Of a stretch of DNA of 64,000 bases, positions 31,785 through 43,105 are shown one piece after another. The DNA comes from Nannochloris sp. 'desiccata'. Taxonomy: Eukaryota > Chlorophyta > Trebouxiophyceae > Chlorellales > Chlorellaceae. The position numbers and the translations under genes are program-made. Position 1 is the first letter of the stretch, and every line of letters begins with the position of its first letter. Location: assembly GCA_019044685.2 (NCBI GenBank), contig JAGTXX020000009.1:1860001-1924000 (forward strand). Reading direction: 5' to 3'. A model generated the notes under the pieces. It worked only from the letters and a program-made list of their open reading frames with translations, was not told the DNA's origin and did not search any database.

Positions 31785-32025
31785 AGAGGATATTATTGCC
31801 CTAATCACTATGCTGAAGACAGGTGAGAATGTGGCTGAATTAGCAGAAATTCAATGCAGAGGTTGTTGATGTACAGATTTTTTGAACACATCGCCCTTTG
31901 CGTACCGCCGCCAAGGTAACACATAAAGCAGGCAAAACTTTTTTGATTTAAGTTATAGTTTTTATATCAAAACTAATACCTAACCTTCTTTGGTATATAT
32001 TACAGAGGGAATAGGTTGATAAAAA
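31785..32025. promoter_or_regulatory. Divergent promoter region, HRQ1 / PGDH
   Basis: Only about 240 bp separate the two start codons. AT-rich, with a tatatat at 31994-32000 only about 26 bp before the PGDH ATG, too close for a usual TATA box unless the leader is very short. No other motif is clear. Confidence 0.4.
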
Positions 32026-34185
32026 ATGAAAATGTTAAGCCATCAGAAGGTGGCTGGCAGCGCCAAGTTCGGCCTTAGAACTGGACCTACTGCTGCTCAG
32101 GCTTCTATGAACACTCCCAGAGGGTTTGTTGCCGGAAACGCATTGAAAAAGGTAGGCAATGAAGCGTATCTACCTTGCATGCGTCATCTCTATTGCCAGC
32201 ACAGTTATGTCATCACTCTTTGATAAAATATAATTATACGACACTATACCCTTGCAGAACTCGTCTATCTTCTCTGGAAAGGCTCTTGCATCTAAGAAAT
32301 GCGTTCGCGCCGCCAATCTTGCTGGTTAGTGTGTCTTTAAACCCGTTGTCACATTTCAAAATTTGAAACTGTCTGAACCTCAAAAAATGCGTTGCACCCT
32401 TAGCGATACTGGCAGCAGATGATATATAAACGACTAAAAGCTCAAAAAATTTCATCATCGACTTTGATGCCAAACTCAATTTATCATTTTTCAAATTATT
32501 TATTTTCATGAATCCTCTACACAGGCACCGTCTTGGCTGCTGCTTCCCCCACTGGCCCTGACACCATCCTTGTCGCTGAGAAACTCGGTACCCCTGGTAT
32601 TGACATGCTCAAGACTGCCGGTGAGGTTGACTGCAGCTACGGTCTCTCCAAGGAAGAGCTCCTTGAAAAGATTAAAGGAGTTGATGCCATCGTCATTCGT
32701 TCGGCCACTAAAGTAGACCGCTCTGTCTTCGAGGCTGCCAAGGGCCGTCTTAGGGTTGTTGGCCGTGCTGGTGTAGGTATCGACAACGTCGATCTCGCTG
32801 CTGCTTCTGAATACGGTTGCCTCGTTGTCAATGCCCCTACTGCAAACACCATTGCCGCTGCTGAGCACGGAATCGCCCTTCTCTGCTCACTCGCTCGTAA
32901 CGTCTCCCAAGCTGATGCTTCGATGAAGCAAGGTAAATGGGACCGTACCACCTACGTCGGTGTCTCTATGGTTGGCAAAACTCTTGCTGTTTTGGGTTTT
33001 GGTAAGGTTGGTGGTGAACTCGCTCGTCGTGCCAAGGGTCTCGGAATGACTATTATTGCCTACGATCCGTACGCTTCTGAAGAACGTGCTGCTGCTCTTG
33101 GCGTTAAACTCGTCAGTCTTGATGAAGCTTTGGCTACTGCTGAATTCTTCTCTCTTCATATGCCCTTAACCCCGACGACAAAAAATTTACTCAATGATGA
33201 AGCCTTTGCGAAAATGAAAAAAGGTGCTCGTATTATCAACGTCGCTCGTGGTGGCGTGATTGAAGACGCTGCTCTTGTTCGTGCTCTTGATGCTGGTATC
33301 GTTGCTGGTGCTGCTTTGGATGTATTTGACCCAGAGCCTCCTGTAGATAACCCTCTTGTTGGACGCCCCGATGTTATTTGCACACCGCATTTGGGTGCAA
33401 GTACTCGTGAAGCTCAAGAAGAGGTCGCTGTGGAGATCGCTGAAGCTGTCATGGGTGCTCTCCGTGGAGAACTCACTTCTTCTGTTGTGAATGCACCCAT
33501 GGTTGCCCCCGAAGTGCTTAAAGAGTTGGCTCCATTTGTTGGATTGGCCAACGGTCTTGGTCGTGCTGCGGTTCAGCTTGTTGCATCTCAAGGGTTCACT
33601 GATGTATTTATTACTTATCACTCTCACCGTGGTGATGAGCTTGATACTCGTCTTCTCCGTGCTATGGTTATCAAAGGAATTTTGGAGCAGACGACCGAGT
33701 CTACTGTTAACATTGTGAACGCTGATCTCTTGGCAAAGGCACGTGGGTTGCGTTTAGTCGAAACTGTGGTCCCTTCTGAAGGTACTGCTATCCTTGATTG
33801 TATCGATGTCGCTCTTGGATCTTCTGCTTCTAAATTCTCTTCTGCTAAAGATGAGAATGATCGCATCTCTGTTGCTGGTACGGTTAAATCTGGAGACTTG
33901 CCATTTATGACCAAGATTGGATCATTCGATGTTGATATCGCATTGGAAGGTGAAATATTGCTTGTTCGCCAGACTGATCAGCCTGGTATCATTGCCGGTG
34001 TATCTTCTGAGCTTGCTACTAACAAAATGAATGTCTCTTATATGACTGTATCTCGTGTTGGCAAGGGTGATCAAGCCATCATGGCAATTGGAGTTGATGA
34101 GCAGCCTAGTGCACAGGTTATGGATGCTATTAAGAAGGTGAAGGGTGTGCAAGAAGTGACTAGCTTCACTGAAAAGACTGCTTAA
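32026..34185 (+). CDS. PGDH: D-3-phosphoglycerate dehydrogenase, plastid, serine biosynthesis
   Basis: Three exons (32026-32151, 32258-32324, 32525-34185) encode 617 residues. It oxidises 3-phosphoglycerate to 3-phosphohydroxypyruvate with NAD, the first step of the phosphorylated serine pathway. The N-terminal 70 or so residues (MKMLSHQKVAGSAKFGLRTG, acid-poor, Ser/Ala/Lys-rich) fit a plastid transit peptide. The NAD-binding motif is VLGFGKVGGELA; catalytic Arg is in INVARGGV and the catalytic His in CTPHLGAST. A middle ASB domain and a C-terminal ACT domain (QTDQPGIIAGVSSELA) give the long form and suggest allosteric control by serine. Third-position T/C-rich codons (CGT, GGT, GCT) suggest strong expression compared with its neighbours. 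Confidence 0.96.
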
Positions 34186-34580
34186 AGGAATTATTAAAGT
34201 ATATCTTGTTTACAAATTTATCTTTCCTTTGCTCCGTTTGTGGGCCGACTCTCAAAACAATAATTCTATATTCTAAATGATGATTGCCTTTTTGTTTTCT
34301 GTTTTCTATTTTTTCTACTTATTGTAATGCCGGATGTCTGTTTGATATTCTACACCTTTAACAAATGGAAGAAAGGAAACCAATGCTTGAAAGCTCTGAC
34401 AAAAAGGAAGCACTTACCAGAGCGCCGAAACAAGTGAAGTATCAAAGTAGGACAACAGTAGATCAAATCCAAAATAGAATGAATAAATTAACCTTTATTT
34501 ATAAAAATTGTATTCTTTTGCATATCAAGAGTAGTCGAATTTTTTTTAAGCCAATTTAGGCTTCTTCGTTCCGATTAAAG
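34186..34580. other. Intergenic region between PGDH and C2-lipase
   Basis: About 395 bp, AT-rich with T runs. A short frame from 34365 (64 codons, Lys-rich) ends inside it and has no recognisable motif. Nothing else. Confidence 0.5.
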
Positions 34581-36538
34581 ATGCTGAATCTTTCCCTAAA
34601 CCCTGCCATTGCTGCCTCCCAGCACAATAATCAAACTCAAGGACCGATGCAAAGTATGAATTGCCGCGTGCTGCACCAAAAGTATCGCTCTGTTGCTGCT
34701 CCTCGCCCCTCTTTCTCAACCAAGCAGTACGCCCCTTCTCGCTTTTCTCTTTCTGCCATTTCCACTGAACGTGTCTCCGCCGAACTTGACCCGTCGTGCG
34801 ACTTTGACTGGATGTTGGGTCTTGCACTCGCTGGATGTGCCTTTGAAGCTTATAATGGACTTGAAACTGGTCCGGAGGGATCCCCCGACCCGCTCCACTC
34901 AGAATCTGCTGGCGGAACACGTGTAACATATTTAGACCCTGGCTTCCTCCGTAAAAAGATGGATGGAGTGTTAGAGATTACTATTCGAGGCGCGAAAGGA
35001 CTTAAATCTGCTGATATGTTTGGTGGAAAATCTGATCCGTATTGCATCGTCTCGGTTGGCGGGTCATCTGCACGCACCCCTACCATTCAAGATAATAATG
35101 ATCCTACCTGGGAACATAAAGCTCTTTTATTTGTACAAAACTTGAAATCGCAAAGGCTTAATGTCCGTGTATTGGATGAAGATTTTGCAAATTCTGATGA
35201 TCTTCTCGGATCAGGGATGCGGGGGATTGCTGATTTGGGAGATGGAAAAGAAATTGAAATTGAAGTACCTTTGACTGGAGGTACTGGCAGCGTTACTTTA
35301 AAGCTCCAATATGAAGCTTTCACACAGGATGAAGATTTACTTCGTGCTGCTACAGTAGCAAGGATGGGTGGACCAGTTATTGGCGCTCCTGCTGAAGCGA
35401 TTTTAACATCCCCATGGCGCACGCTGTGTAAAGCTGTTATTCCTACATCTGCTGCTGATGATTATTTGAGTTTAGATGCTTTGGCGTTTATTGATAACCC
35501 CGCTGCAGATACTCAAGTATGGGTGTTTTGGAATCAACCTCAAAAAAGAATTGTTGTTGCTTATAGAGGTACCGAGAGTTCACGCTTAAAAGATGTGCTT
35601 ACTGATTTGCAACTGAATCCTACATCATTAGACCCTGAAGGTGGTGTGCAGGCGTCCAATGACTCTCCCATGGGCGCTATGGTCAAAGGATTTGGCGCAA
35701 TGTTGAAAGGAATTAAAAATAAAGAAAATGACGGTGACATGGTTATTACAGACGAAAACAAGCCTGAAGGTGAAATGTGGGCCCATTCTGGGTTTTACAA
35801 GGCCTATAAAGCAGTTCAAGCAGAGGTTATTCAGGTTGTTGATGCTATTACTGCTGGAGAAGGTAAAGATTGGAGTATTTTTGTTACTGGCCATTCTCTT
35901 GGAGGGGCCTTGAGTACTCTTGGTGCGTATGAATTGGCTACAAGAAGGCAATGGACCGGAGGTAAACCCAAGGTTGTAAATTATTCGTATGGATCTCCTC
36001 GAGTTGGTAACCGTGTGTTTGCTTATGCTTTCAACAAGGCAGTACCCAATGCCTGGCGTGTAGTGAACAATAATGATGCTGTTGCATTGGTTCCTCGATT
36101 GATTGGATATGCCCACGTGGGTCATTTGGTGAGATTGACACCTGAAGGGGATGTTATTGTGGAGTTGCACAGTGCGACAAGTACCGGCGAGGGGGCAGAT
36201 ATGGCAGAGCTTGCTGCTGCGATGGTCGCTGCTCCGTGGGGAAAAGAATCAAAAGAAGGCGTGATTGATTCTGCAGAGGATCTTTCTGCGGTTATAAAAG
36301 CTGAAATCGAGGCTATGAATAATCTTTTGGACGGAAGTGGTGTTGCTGAACACTTGGTAAGTAGTGATAGAGAGGTCAAATGCTTTTATTATTTCAAGGG
36401 AGGAGCAGTTGACGGTTGAACTTTGATTCTAACATAGATTGAATAATTCTCACTTATTTATTGCAGGAACCTCTTTATTTGGAGAACTTGGAGACTGCTA
36501 TTGAGAAGTATTTCACGAAAGACAAACAACAGAATTAA
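34581..36538 (+). CDS. C2-domain class 3 lipase, probably plastid
   Basis: Two exons (34581-36356 and 36467-36538) encode 615 residues. A Ser/Ala/Gln-rich, acid-poor N-terminus of about 60 residues suggests a plastid transit peptide. A C2 domain at about 130-230 (LEITIRGAKGLKSADMFGGK, then SDPYCIV and NNDPTWEH) has the Asp residues for Ca-dependent lipid binding. The alpha/beta hydrolase core has VAYRGTESSRLKD (oxyanion loop) and the nucleophile in VTGHSLGGAL at Ser439; an Asp in NNNDAVALVPR and a later His (GYAHVGH) complete a likely triad. Family members hydrolyse galactolipids, phospholipids or triacylglycerol; the substrate here is unknown. The last 23 residues come from the short second exon. 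Confidence 0.9.
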
Positions 36539-36734
36539 ATAAAGGCAACCCCTAAAGACAACTGCTGGGGTGAAATTTGAAAGATCTGCAGCAAATCTGT
36601 TTTGAATTTCAACACGTTTTTTTTTGCTTATTTCCACTGGCGGTTGAACTATCTGCTCTTATTTTAATCTTGTGTTGTTACCGAATATTGCTATTTAACT
36701 AGCCAAGGTTGTGTTCTTGAGGCTTGCAATAGAG

Positions 36735-37579
36735 ATGGGTTTAATTGTTGGAACTGGACGGCATTTATCTGATGGCCTGCCTTGTTTGAGGCACCGAAAC
36801 AGATTCAATGCTGGCAAACGGAAAACAAGGCACAGGCTAGATAATAATGTGTCTCATGTGGCTCAGCGACACGCCCTGCAGAACATTTCACACGTAGTTT
36901 GTAATTCTTCAACTAGTCAAGCTGAAGGATGGCGTAGCGGAACAGCCACTTCGTGGGCTACTGAAATCAAAAGAAATATTGTAATCGCTGTGGATGCCAG
37001 CGAGGTACGTTTAAGGCCAAACATAGGTCCTTGAAACCAGAATGCTGGTTTTGATGTTTGTCAAAAGTTTGCCTTCGGGACTTGTTGTGGCCACTTTATT
37101 GAGTCTCGAAAAACTCACACATCTTTATCTTCATTTTACAGGACTCTATAGCTGCATTTGAGTGGGCTTTGCTTAATCTTTACCGCCCTGGCGATGCTGT
37201 TCACATTTTACACGTCGTCCCCGCACTTCATGACGCTCCTGCTTCTGGATCTCTATACTACCCTCGTTATGACCCCGTTGGATGCGAACAATCTCTCTGG
37301 AGTCAAGCTGAACTTTTTATTCAAGACAAGTTTGTGGCTGTAGCTCAAGAGAGAGGGATTGCTGCCAACATTGTTTTAGTTAAAGAATCAAAGGGACACG
37401 ATATTGGACAAGTAGTGTGCCAAGAGGCAGAGAAATTAGAAGCATCGCCACTTGTGATGTACTCTCATCAAAAGAGTAGGATGGAAGAGTTCTTTTTAGG
37501 TAGTGTCAGCAAATACTGTGCGACAGCATGCAAACGGCCGGTGCTGTTGGTCCATCCGGCCCAGGCTTATGGCAGCTAA
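36735..37579 (+). CDS. Universal stress protein (UspA-like), possible plastid form
   Basis: Two exons (36735-37004 and 37142-37579) encode 235 residues from the ATG at 36735; the frame is open to a GTG at 36711 that is not used. The USP fold starts at NIVIAVDASEDSIAAFEWAL, a typical first strand and helix, and ends with LGSVSKYCATACKRPVLLVHP, the family's last strand. The nucleotide-binding G-x2-G-x9-G-S motif is incomplete: only the final LGSVS is present, so ATP binding may be lost. About 85 residues precede the fold, Arg/His/Ser-rich, fitting organelle targeting. Role likely in stress response; not specific. Confidence 0.85.
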
Positions 37580-38286
37580 TACAATTTAAAAACGAAATGA
37601 ACCCCTCAAATGGATGACAAATCTTAAGAAATTTTGCGAAGAGAGGAGTATTTTACAGAAAGAAGTTCTATTTTTCTTGAATAAGTTTTCTCCGTCTTTT
37701 TTTTTCCCTCGACTTAATTTTCATTTTTCACCTCCTTTTCGTCATAATACTTTCACATTTTACAATTTGTTTATGTTTCTTCTGATTTTCTGAGATATAT
37801 GCTGTGCGCGAAAGTGTGCACCTTGTTTTTCCCAATTGCCGGAGGCCCATCTCCCGCCAACTAGTTTTTCAGCTTTCCTTTTTTACTTGACTAATGCAAT
37901 GTGTAAAGCAATACATGATCTGACTGCTCTGCAGAAGTTGTACGCAGTCAATGGGGAGGGGCTCTTTTCCTTTTCAAAGCAGCTCTTGGGGAAATACTGT
38001 GATGAGCAGCCTGGCCAGCTCAGCATTTGAGCTTTGAAGATGTACCCCCAAATCTATTCCATCAGCAGCTACTGCAGCATAAATAATTGTATGTTATCAT
38101 CGACACATTAAATCTATTACTTGTTTACGAGTCATAGACGTCCGTCTGGCACTCGGTTTTTTTTGAAATCCAACAATTGCAAAAGTATCCAAATTTAAAT
38201 TTAGTTCTTCTCACTGGGCGAACTCTTAAGAGCAAATTGCTGTAGACAGCATCAACAATTACAGAAGCTTCTAAAGTCAAAACTCC
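37580..38286. other. Intergenic region, about 700 bp
   Basis: Long T-rich stretches (for example 37697-37706) and no good gene. A frame on the plus strand to 38030 starts at a non-ATG codon; its first ATG gives only 43 codons with no known motif. The right end, before 38287, should be a promoter. Confidence 0.5.
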
Positions 38287-39196
38287 ATGGGAAACTTTTT
38301 AAGCTGTTCAACTTACCAAATGGAGCGGTATGCAACTGGAGCTGTTAACGAAGCTCTTCAGAAAGCAACTGGCGTGGATGTGTTGGGCAAAGTGAACGAG
38401 GTTCGATATTCAGCTGGCAATGTCGGATTGCACGTTCAAGATCCTCTTTATGCTGTTCATAGCGGAGTGGACAACCTGGTTCATAAAACGTTCCATGCTT
38501 CCAACGGCACAGGGTACAAGGTAAGGAATACCCCAGCTGAGAAGCTCGTTGCCTCTGTTGAAGAGTTCATCGCCCTCAGAGACAGAGCTGCAAAAACGCC
38601 ATATGGTGGTGCTGTTTGCCTTGTTCATGCTTTGCTTAATTATATCAATCCAGCGACACAAAGCCTGGGTGAACAGTTGTTGGTTCTGGCAGTTGCCGAG
38701 GACCAGTTGGTGAAGGGGAGCACATATAAAGGCTACGCCTTGGGCGAAGAGATGGCTTCATTTGTTGCAGAGCTTGTCTCTGACGAGGATGCAACAATTG
38801 CTGCCAGAGCTGCTATTCAATCGCTTGTTGTGGGCACAAAACAACAAGAATCGTATACATATGATGCAGGAAAGGTCGCCGTGGCTGAGGATTTGACTTC
38901 CGAAGAGGGGGAAGATATTAAGGACGGAGTATTTACAGTAAGCGAAAGCCCTCTTTATTTATCATCATCCTACGTTTTTGCCGAGATCGAGGTGTTGATT
39001 GCGTACTTTATTTTTCCACTCAACAAATAATCCTCGTGTTCTGCAGGTATACTTGCGGTCTACTGGAAGTGACTCTTCCCGTGCTGTGACCGTGGCAGTG
39101 AATAAAAACGGTGTATGGAAGGCACGAAATTTCTCAGGTTTATCAAGTTCAGTTGAAGCTGCACCCATCACCCTCACCGCTGCTGATGATTTGTAG
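38287..39196 (+). CDS. Predicted N-myristoylated protein, unknown family
   Basis: Two exons (38287-38937 and 39047-39196) encode 266 residues. The start MGNFLSCS has Gly2, Ser6 and Cys7, a classic N-myristoylation site with a neighbouring palmitoylation cysteine, so the protein should sit on the cytosolic face of a membrane. No transmembrane span. The body is helical, with a Tyr/Val/Ala-rich middle containing GGAVCLVHALLNYINPATQSLGE, and a C-terminal beta-rich part (VYLRSTGSDSSRAVTVAVNK, then GVWKARNFSGLSSS) that is encoded by exon 2. I do not recognise the family or any catalytic motif. Confidence 0.75.
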
Positions 39197-39708
39197 AGAG
39201 GGTGTGAGGCGCATGGTAGAGATATTGAGACCTCTAGCTTTTTTCCCTATTAATAAATTAAATTTAAATTAAATTATATTTTGGGTATTTACTGGCCATT
39301 TGTTCGTCGTACTATATATTCAACAGGTAGACACGATTTTGTTTTTTCTTAAAATATAACGATTGCTCTCAACGCAAGGAGCTGCTTTTCAGTTTGACCA
39401 CCACCACCATCTCTTGTCTTATTTATTTCGATTTTATGCTTTGATTGGTTGAAAGAAAGCTCATTTTTCTTGTTTTATTATTACTTTGAGTGATTAATAT
39501 CTATATATTAACAATGGAAGCCAGCCTTTCTGCCGGTAGATCAAGAGAAGGAAAGAAAATAAAAGACACAAAAGGAACAGAGGACGCTCCCAGGAAAAAA
39601 AACAAATTGACTCATTGTACTAATTTACTTGGCATGTAATCTTCTTATCATCAGAAATATTATTATTACATCTTTGTTATTACTACCAGGCCCGTTGTTC
39701 TTCAATTA
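39197..39708. other. Intergenic region between convergent 3' ends, about 510 bp
   Basis: Follows the stop of the myristoylated protein gene and precedes the stop of a minus-strand gene. AT-rich. It contains an ATG frame of 41 codons at 39514-39639 (Lys-rich) preceded by tatatatt, too short to call. Confidence 0.45.
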
Positions 39709-40940
39709 TTAAACTTTCCTGGCCTTGGCAAGAGCCCACTCCACATCATTAATTCCAAACCCTTCTCCTTTACGCACCCTTTTGAATCTAAAATTAGATT
39801 TCAGAATCCAATCTAGCAGACATGCACTGGTCTCCCAGTCAAAACAAGTGTTGTTACTACAAGATGCTTCTTCCCATACACATGCAAGGAACAAAATAGC
39901 CAGCTTTGCTGTGCTGGCAGCGAAGGAAAGAGGGCGCCAGCGAGTAGAACTTGAGTTCAAGAGTCTTCCATTGAACTTCAGAATATTGCAGCCAAGTGCT
40001 TCGGCTTGGAGGTCAAAGTCACGAGATACGAGTTTATACCAGCGTTTGGCACCTAAAACGATAGACTCGCCTAAGAAAGAGGTATCTAAAATGAGCTTCT
40101 CGACTAAAGGGCAGTTTGGGTCGATAGGAATAAAAGACGGACAGGAAGCAGCCATAATGGAGTTTGCATACTTTATGCCTTCACGACATTGCTCGAACCA
40201 GTAAATTTTAGAGTGGGAAGAGGTGAAGAGCCAGGCTTGGCAGCCAGAAGAATGCTGGCCCAGCTGCAGAAGAAGGCGGAAGCGGGAAAAAGAAATCGTG
40301 TTAGAAGAGGGGTTTTATATGAAAGGCACTGCCTTGATCTTAGATATTAATTTGAATTCATGGTTCACCTTGAAGCGTGGATCAGGATACGCAATAGGGT
40401 TGAAAAAGGACTCCTGAATAGCTTCAGAAGGGCTGAAAAGCTCGAATTGAAGTCCACATTTGGGCAATTTTTCTAAAAGGACACCACAATATTTATAATA
40501 ACCGTTTTCAAAAGTTGCAGGAATGAGATCTTTGGAATTTGAATTAGATAAAAAAGCTTTCTGCATTTGGTTTTCATCCTTCTGATTCACGGAGCTAGAA
40601 CTGCTGGTTGAGCTTTTAGGGGAGGTCAAATTCGTCGCCCAGACCTCCACAGGCGTTGTCTGAGGATAATGGGGATTGATCCACACAATCTGGACTGCGT
40701 GGTAGTCTAAAGGCTGAAAGTTTGTTGCAAGGTTGCGCGCTGCTCTGCGAGCTTGCTCTTTGCTTAGGTCCTTCACGTTCTCCTGCAAGCGAGCGGCTCA
40801 AGAAAGGCAAGGCGAGCTTCTGGAATTCTTGCTATTTGCTCAGAAAGACAAGCATTACATCTGCAATTCATGCCTTATTCATTACCGCATAAGTGTCTGC
40901 TTACCTTTTGGAGGTCTGACCAAGCGGGGTGGCCAAGCAT
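39709..40940 (-). CDS. Protein of unknown function, three exons, 334 residues
   Basis: Minus strand exons: 40940-40905 (12 codons), 40782-40369 and 40263-39709. Junctions are GTAAGC/TTGCAG and GTGAAC/CTGCAG, all phase 0. Evidence for the model: the large frames both start at non-ATG codons directly after splice acceptors, and the join PDPRFK-LGQHSSGCQAWLF reads as one protein. Start is MLGHPAWSDLQKEN. The N-terminal half is polar with a Ser run; the C-terminal half has WFEQCREGIKYANS and many Cys, Trp and hydrophobic residues. There is no signal peptide, clear membrane span or catalytic motif. I do not recognise the family. Confidence 0.7.
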
Positions 40941-41218
40941 GTCGAGGCAAGATCTTTTGGTTTCAATCTCTACTGCCTGCTTGCAATCTGCCTCTTGCAG
41001 GCGCGCTTGTATATGCAGCCTGCTTAGAAGAAATAAAAATGGATATTGATTTGTGAGAACATGAGCTGTTTATTCCTTCTTCGGTCAGCAGCTCCAGGTG
41101 CTTTCTCATTTGAAACTATTCAAAATTTTCTACTGTTCTTCCCTATAATGAGGGCCAGACGCTCATATGGCAAGGTGAGGACTCCGGGCGCCATGTCATA
41201 AACTGGGTTTTCCGGTGG

Positions 41219-41574
41219 ATGAGCTCTCAGGGTGCCAACAAGAAGGCCAGCTCTACGCAGGCCAAGCATTCTGAACAATCGACCGATTGTGCTGTAGAAG
41301 CTGCTAAGCTGCTAAATTGCGTCGCTTCTAAGAAATATTTTAAAGAAGAGTGTATCACATTACTAGATTCCCTCCGAGCTTGCATTAAAAAGCACGTAAG
41401 TTTCTGGCAGATCACAATCTCTCAAATTTTCTGAAGTTTACCGTTGATCGAGAGGCAAGAGGTAAGATCGTATTCAAATTTTGAATTATTCTTTCATTGC
41501 AGGGTGTTGTAGACTTCACTCTCCTTCCAGAAGAGGACCCAAAGACTTCTCCACAAATTCCAGCTAAAAAATAG
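41219..41574 (+). CDS. Twin CX9C protein (CHCHD7/COX23-like), mitochondrial intermembrane space
   Basis: Two exons (41219-41395 and 41503-41574) encode 82 residues. Twin CX9C motifs are exact: CAVEAAKLLNC and CITLLDSLRAC, separated by 11 residues. Such proteins are imported and oxidised by MIA40/ERV1 in the intermembrane space and form a helical hairpin; many help assemble cytochrome c oxidase. Size and spacing resemble COX23/CHCHD7 rather than COX17 or COX19. Only the final 23 residues lie in exon 2. The polar start MSSQGANKKASS is typical and has no cleavable presequence. Confidence 0.85.
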
Positions 41575-41617
41575 CCGACGATTCCTTCTCTCTCTGGAGA
41601 AAGAACTAAAATAAAGA

Positions 41618-42100
41618 ATGTCTTCGAGGCAACGCCAAGGCCCGAATGCTTGGCGTAAACTTGTAGCATTTACTCGTAGAGGCCCTCTTTACTTTGCTGG
41701 ATTTGCAGCAGTAGCTATCGGACTCCCTCTCTACTTGGGGGACCAAGTAATGGAAGGTACAAATGGTCCTAGAGCAGAAAATAAATTAGAAAAAGAATTG
41801 AGAGGCAAGGCGAGTATCGATGCTCAGATGTTGGCACAAGCACAGAGAGAGAGGCTGCAAGTTATGTTTGATGAGTTGAAGGATGGAAAAGGAGCTGATA
41901 GATATAAAGCAGCATTAGAGTACGTTTTTGCAACATTTATAGAGGAGAATAACTCTTTATTATACAGTCTAAATCTTAATGAACTAAGAAAGCTTCCATT
42001 TCCCTTTTTCTTCACTTCTTTTACTTGCAGTGGACAGAGTCTAGGAACTCACAGCAGTGGATCTTCCCTAGGAGCAGTCTCCATAAAGATAGAGAAGTAG
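41618..42100 (+). CDS. Small single-span membrane protein, probably mitochondrial; unknown family
   Basis: Exons 41618-41919 and 42031-42100 give 123 residues. The basic N-terminus (MSSRQRQGPNAWRKLVAFTRR) leads to one hydrophobic span (GPLYFAGFAAVAIGLPLYLG), then a Lys/Glu/Gln-rich helix (ENKLEKELRGKASIDAQMLA). The layout suits a small inner-membrane subunit or assembly factor. The 111-nt intron (GTACGT to TTGCAG) is a multiple of three and contains no stop in frame, so if it is retained the protein is 160 residues. The retained segment is Phe/Leu/Thr-rich and unlike the rest, so splicing is favoured. It begins 43 bp after the stop of the CX9C gene on the same strand. Confidence 0.7.
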   Translation: MSSRQRQGPNAWRKLVAFTRRGPLYFAGFAAVAIGLPLYLGDQVMEGTNGPRAENKLEKELRGKASIDAQMLAQAQRERLQVMFDELKDGKGADRYKAALEYVFATFIEENNSLLYSLNLNELRKLPFPFFFTSFTCSGQSLGTHSSGSSLGAVSIKIEK

Positions 42101-42344
42101 CTAAAATAGTTGCGAATTGAAGCAGTACGGTACTCTATATTCTTCTTTTTACAAAAATAGTATTGTAAAATTAAAAATCAGCTTTCGGAGTAAAATTAGC
42201 AGCAAAGAGGAAAGAGGAAAATCAAAGAGTCTGAATAGAAAGGCATTGAATTAAATGCAAAGTATAGCGCGTGTAAAATCTCAACTTAGTTTTCTTTGAC
42301 AAGAAGAGAGGAATAGTTTTGAGGGGGGTCGAAACTCTACTCCT

Positions 42345-43105
42345 CTACTCTTCCTGGAGGGCAGCCACAACAAATCCACCGACGACTGCAGCAGTAGCAA
42401 CACCAGCGAAGGTAGCACCAAGAGCGTAAGAGATAAAAGAAGTGATACCGTTGTCATGTGGAATAAGAGACAGAGATAACACAGCAGCCACAATGAAGGG
42501 GAGAGAGCCAGAAGCAATGGTGGCAGGGTTGGCAGTAAGGAGATCCTCAGCCAAGGCCAAGAGACCGAGGTTCTCGGCAGTAGATAAAAGACCAGCCTGT
42601 TCGATCTTGGTTAAAGTGAATCCAGCCTTTTCAAGTTTACTGAGGATACCAGCAGATTCCACAGCGCTCAAAAGCTTCTTCTCCTCAATTTTCTTAAAGG
42701 CAGACTTGCTGGTGGTCTCGCGGTCTTCGTAAAAGAGACCGAGGCCAAAGGGACCTGAAGAATGGAGGGAAATGGGGGTTAGTTTATGCCGCAAATATGA
42801 AATGTACGACAACAGTAAGCGACTTACTTTTCTTCCAGTCTGCGTCATAGCTGTTCATCTGCACATTTTAGATATAGAAACAAGATTCACAAGAAGTTGA
42901 GGTCAGTATTTGAAAACCCCACATCTGCAAAGGCTATACACCTAAAAATTGTGTCCACTACATCTCAAGCATACAAATGTCCCACCTTTTTGGTGCCTGC
43001 CATAGCCACAACCTTGGTGCTGCAGATAGGGCGTCCATTCCTGACAGATTTAGGTGCAGCAGCGAGCTTAGCGCCGGTGAAAGAGGTCTGGAAAACAGCA
43101 GACAT
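42345..43105 (-). CDS. RIQ: RIQ/DUF1118 thylakoid protein, plastid
   Basis: Three exons on the minus strand: 43105-42986, 42858-42828 (31 nt) and 42754-42345, giving 186 residues. In Arabidopsis RIQ1/RIQ2 (DUF1118) affect grana stacking and non-photochemical quenching; the family occurs in the green lineage. The first 40 residues (MSAVFQTSFTGAKLAAAPKS) are a clear transit peptide. Then PFGLGLFYEDRET, a helical region with repeated KLEKAG/IEQAG/TAENLG motifs, and two hydrophobic spans (about 130-155, GSLPFIVAAVLSLSLIP, and 158-180). The microexon and the start of the mature protein must be spliced in to see the full gene. One of the strongest hints that this is a green alga. Confidence 0.85.

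Noticed and set aside
31608..31808. Start of HRQ1 at a GTG at 31808
   Set aside because: Eukaryotic gene; the in-frame ATG at 31784 is used instead.
37836..38030. 64-codon plus-strand frame
   Set aside because: Begins at a non-ATG codon; the first ATG leaves 43 codons with no recognisable features.
39514..39639. 41-codon ATG frame, Lys-rich, preceded by a tatatatt
   Set aside because: Too short, no motif, in an AT-rich 3' region between convergent genes.
40890..40985. tRNA-like text on the plus strand
   Set aside because: Explained by the first coding exon and donor site of the minus-strand unknown gene; no cloverleaf.
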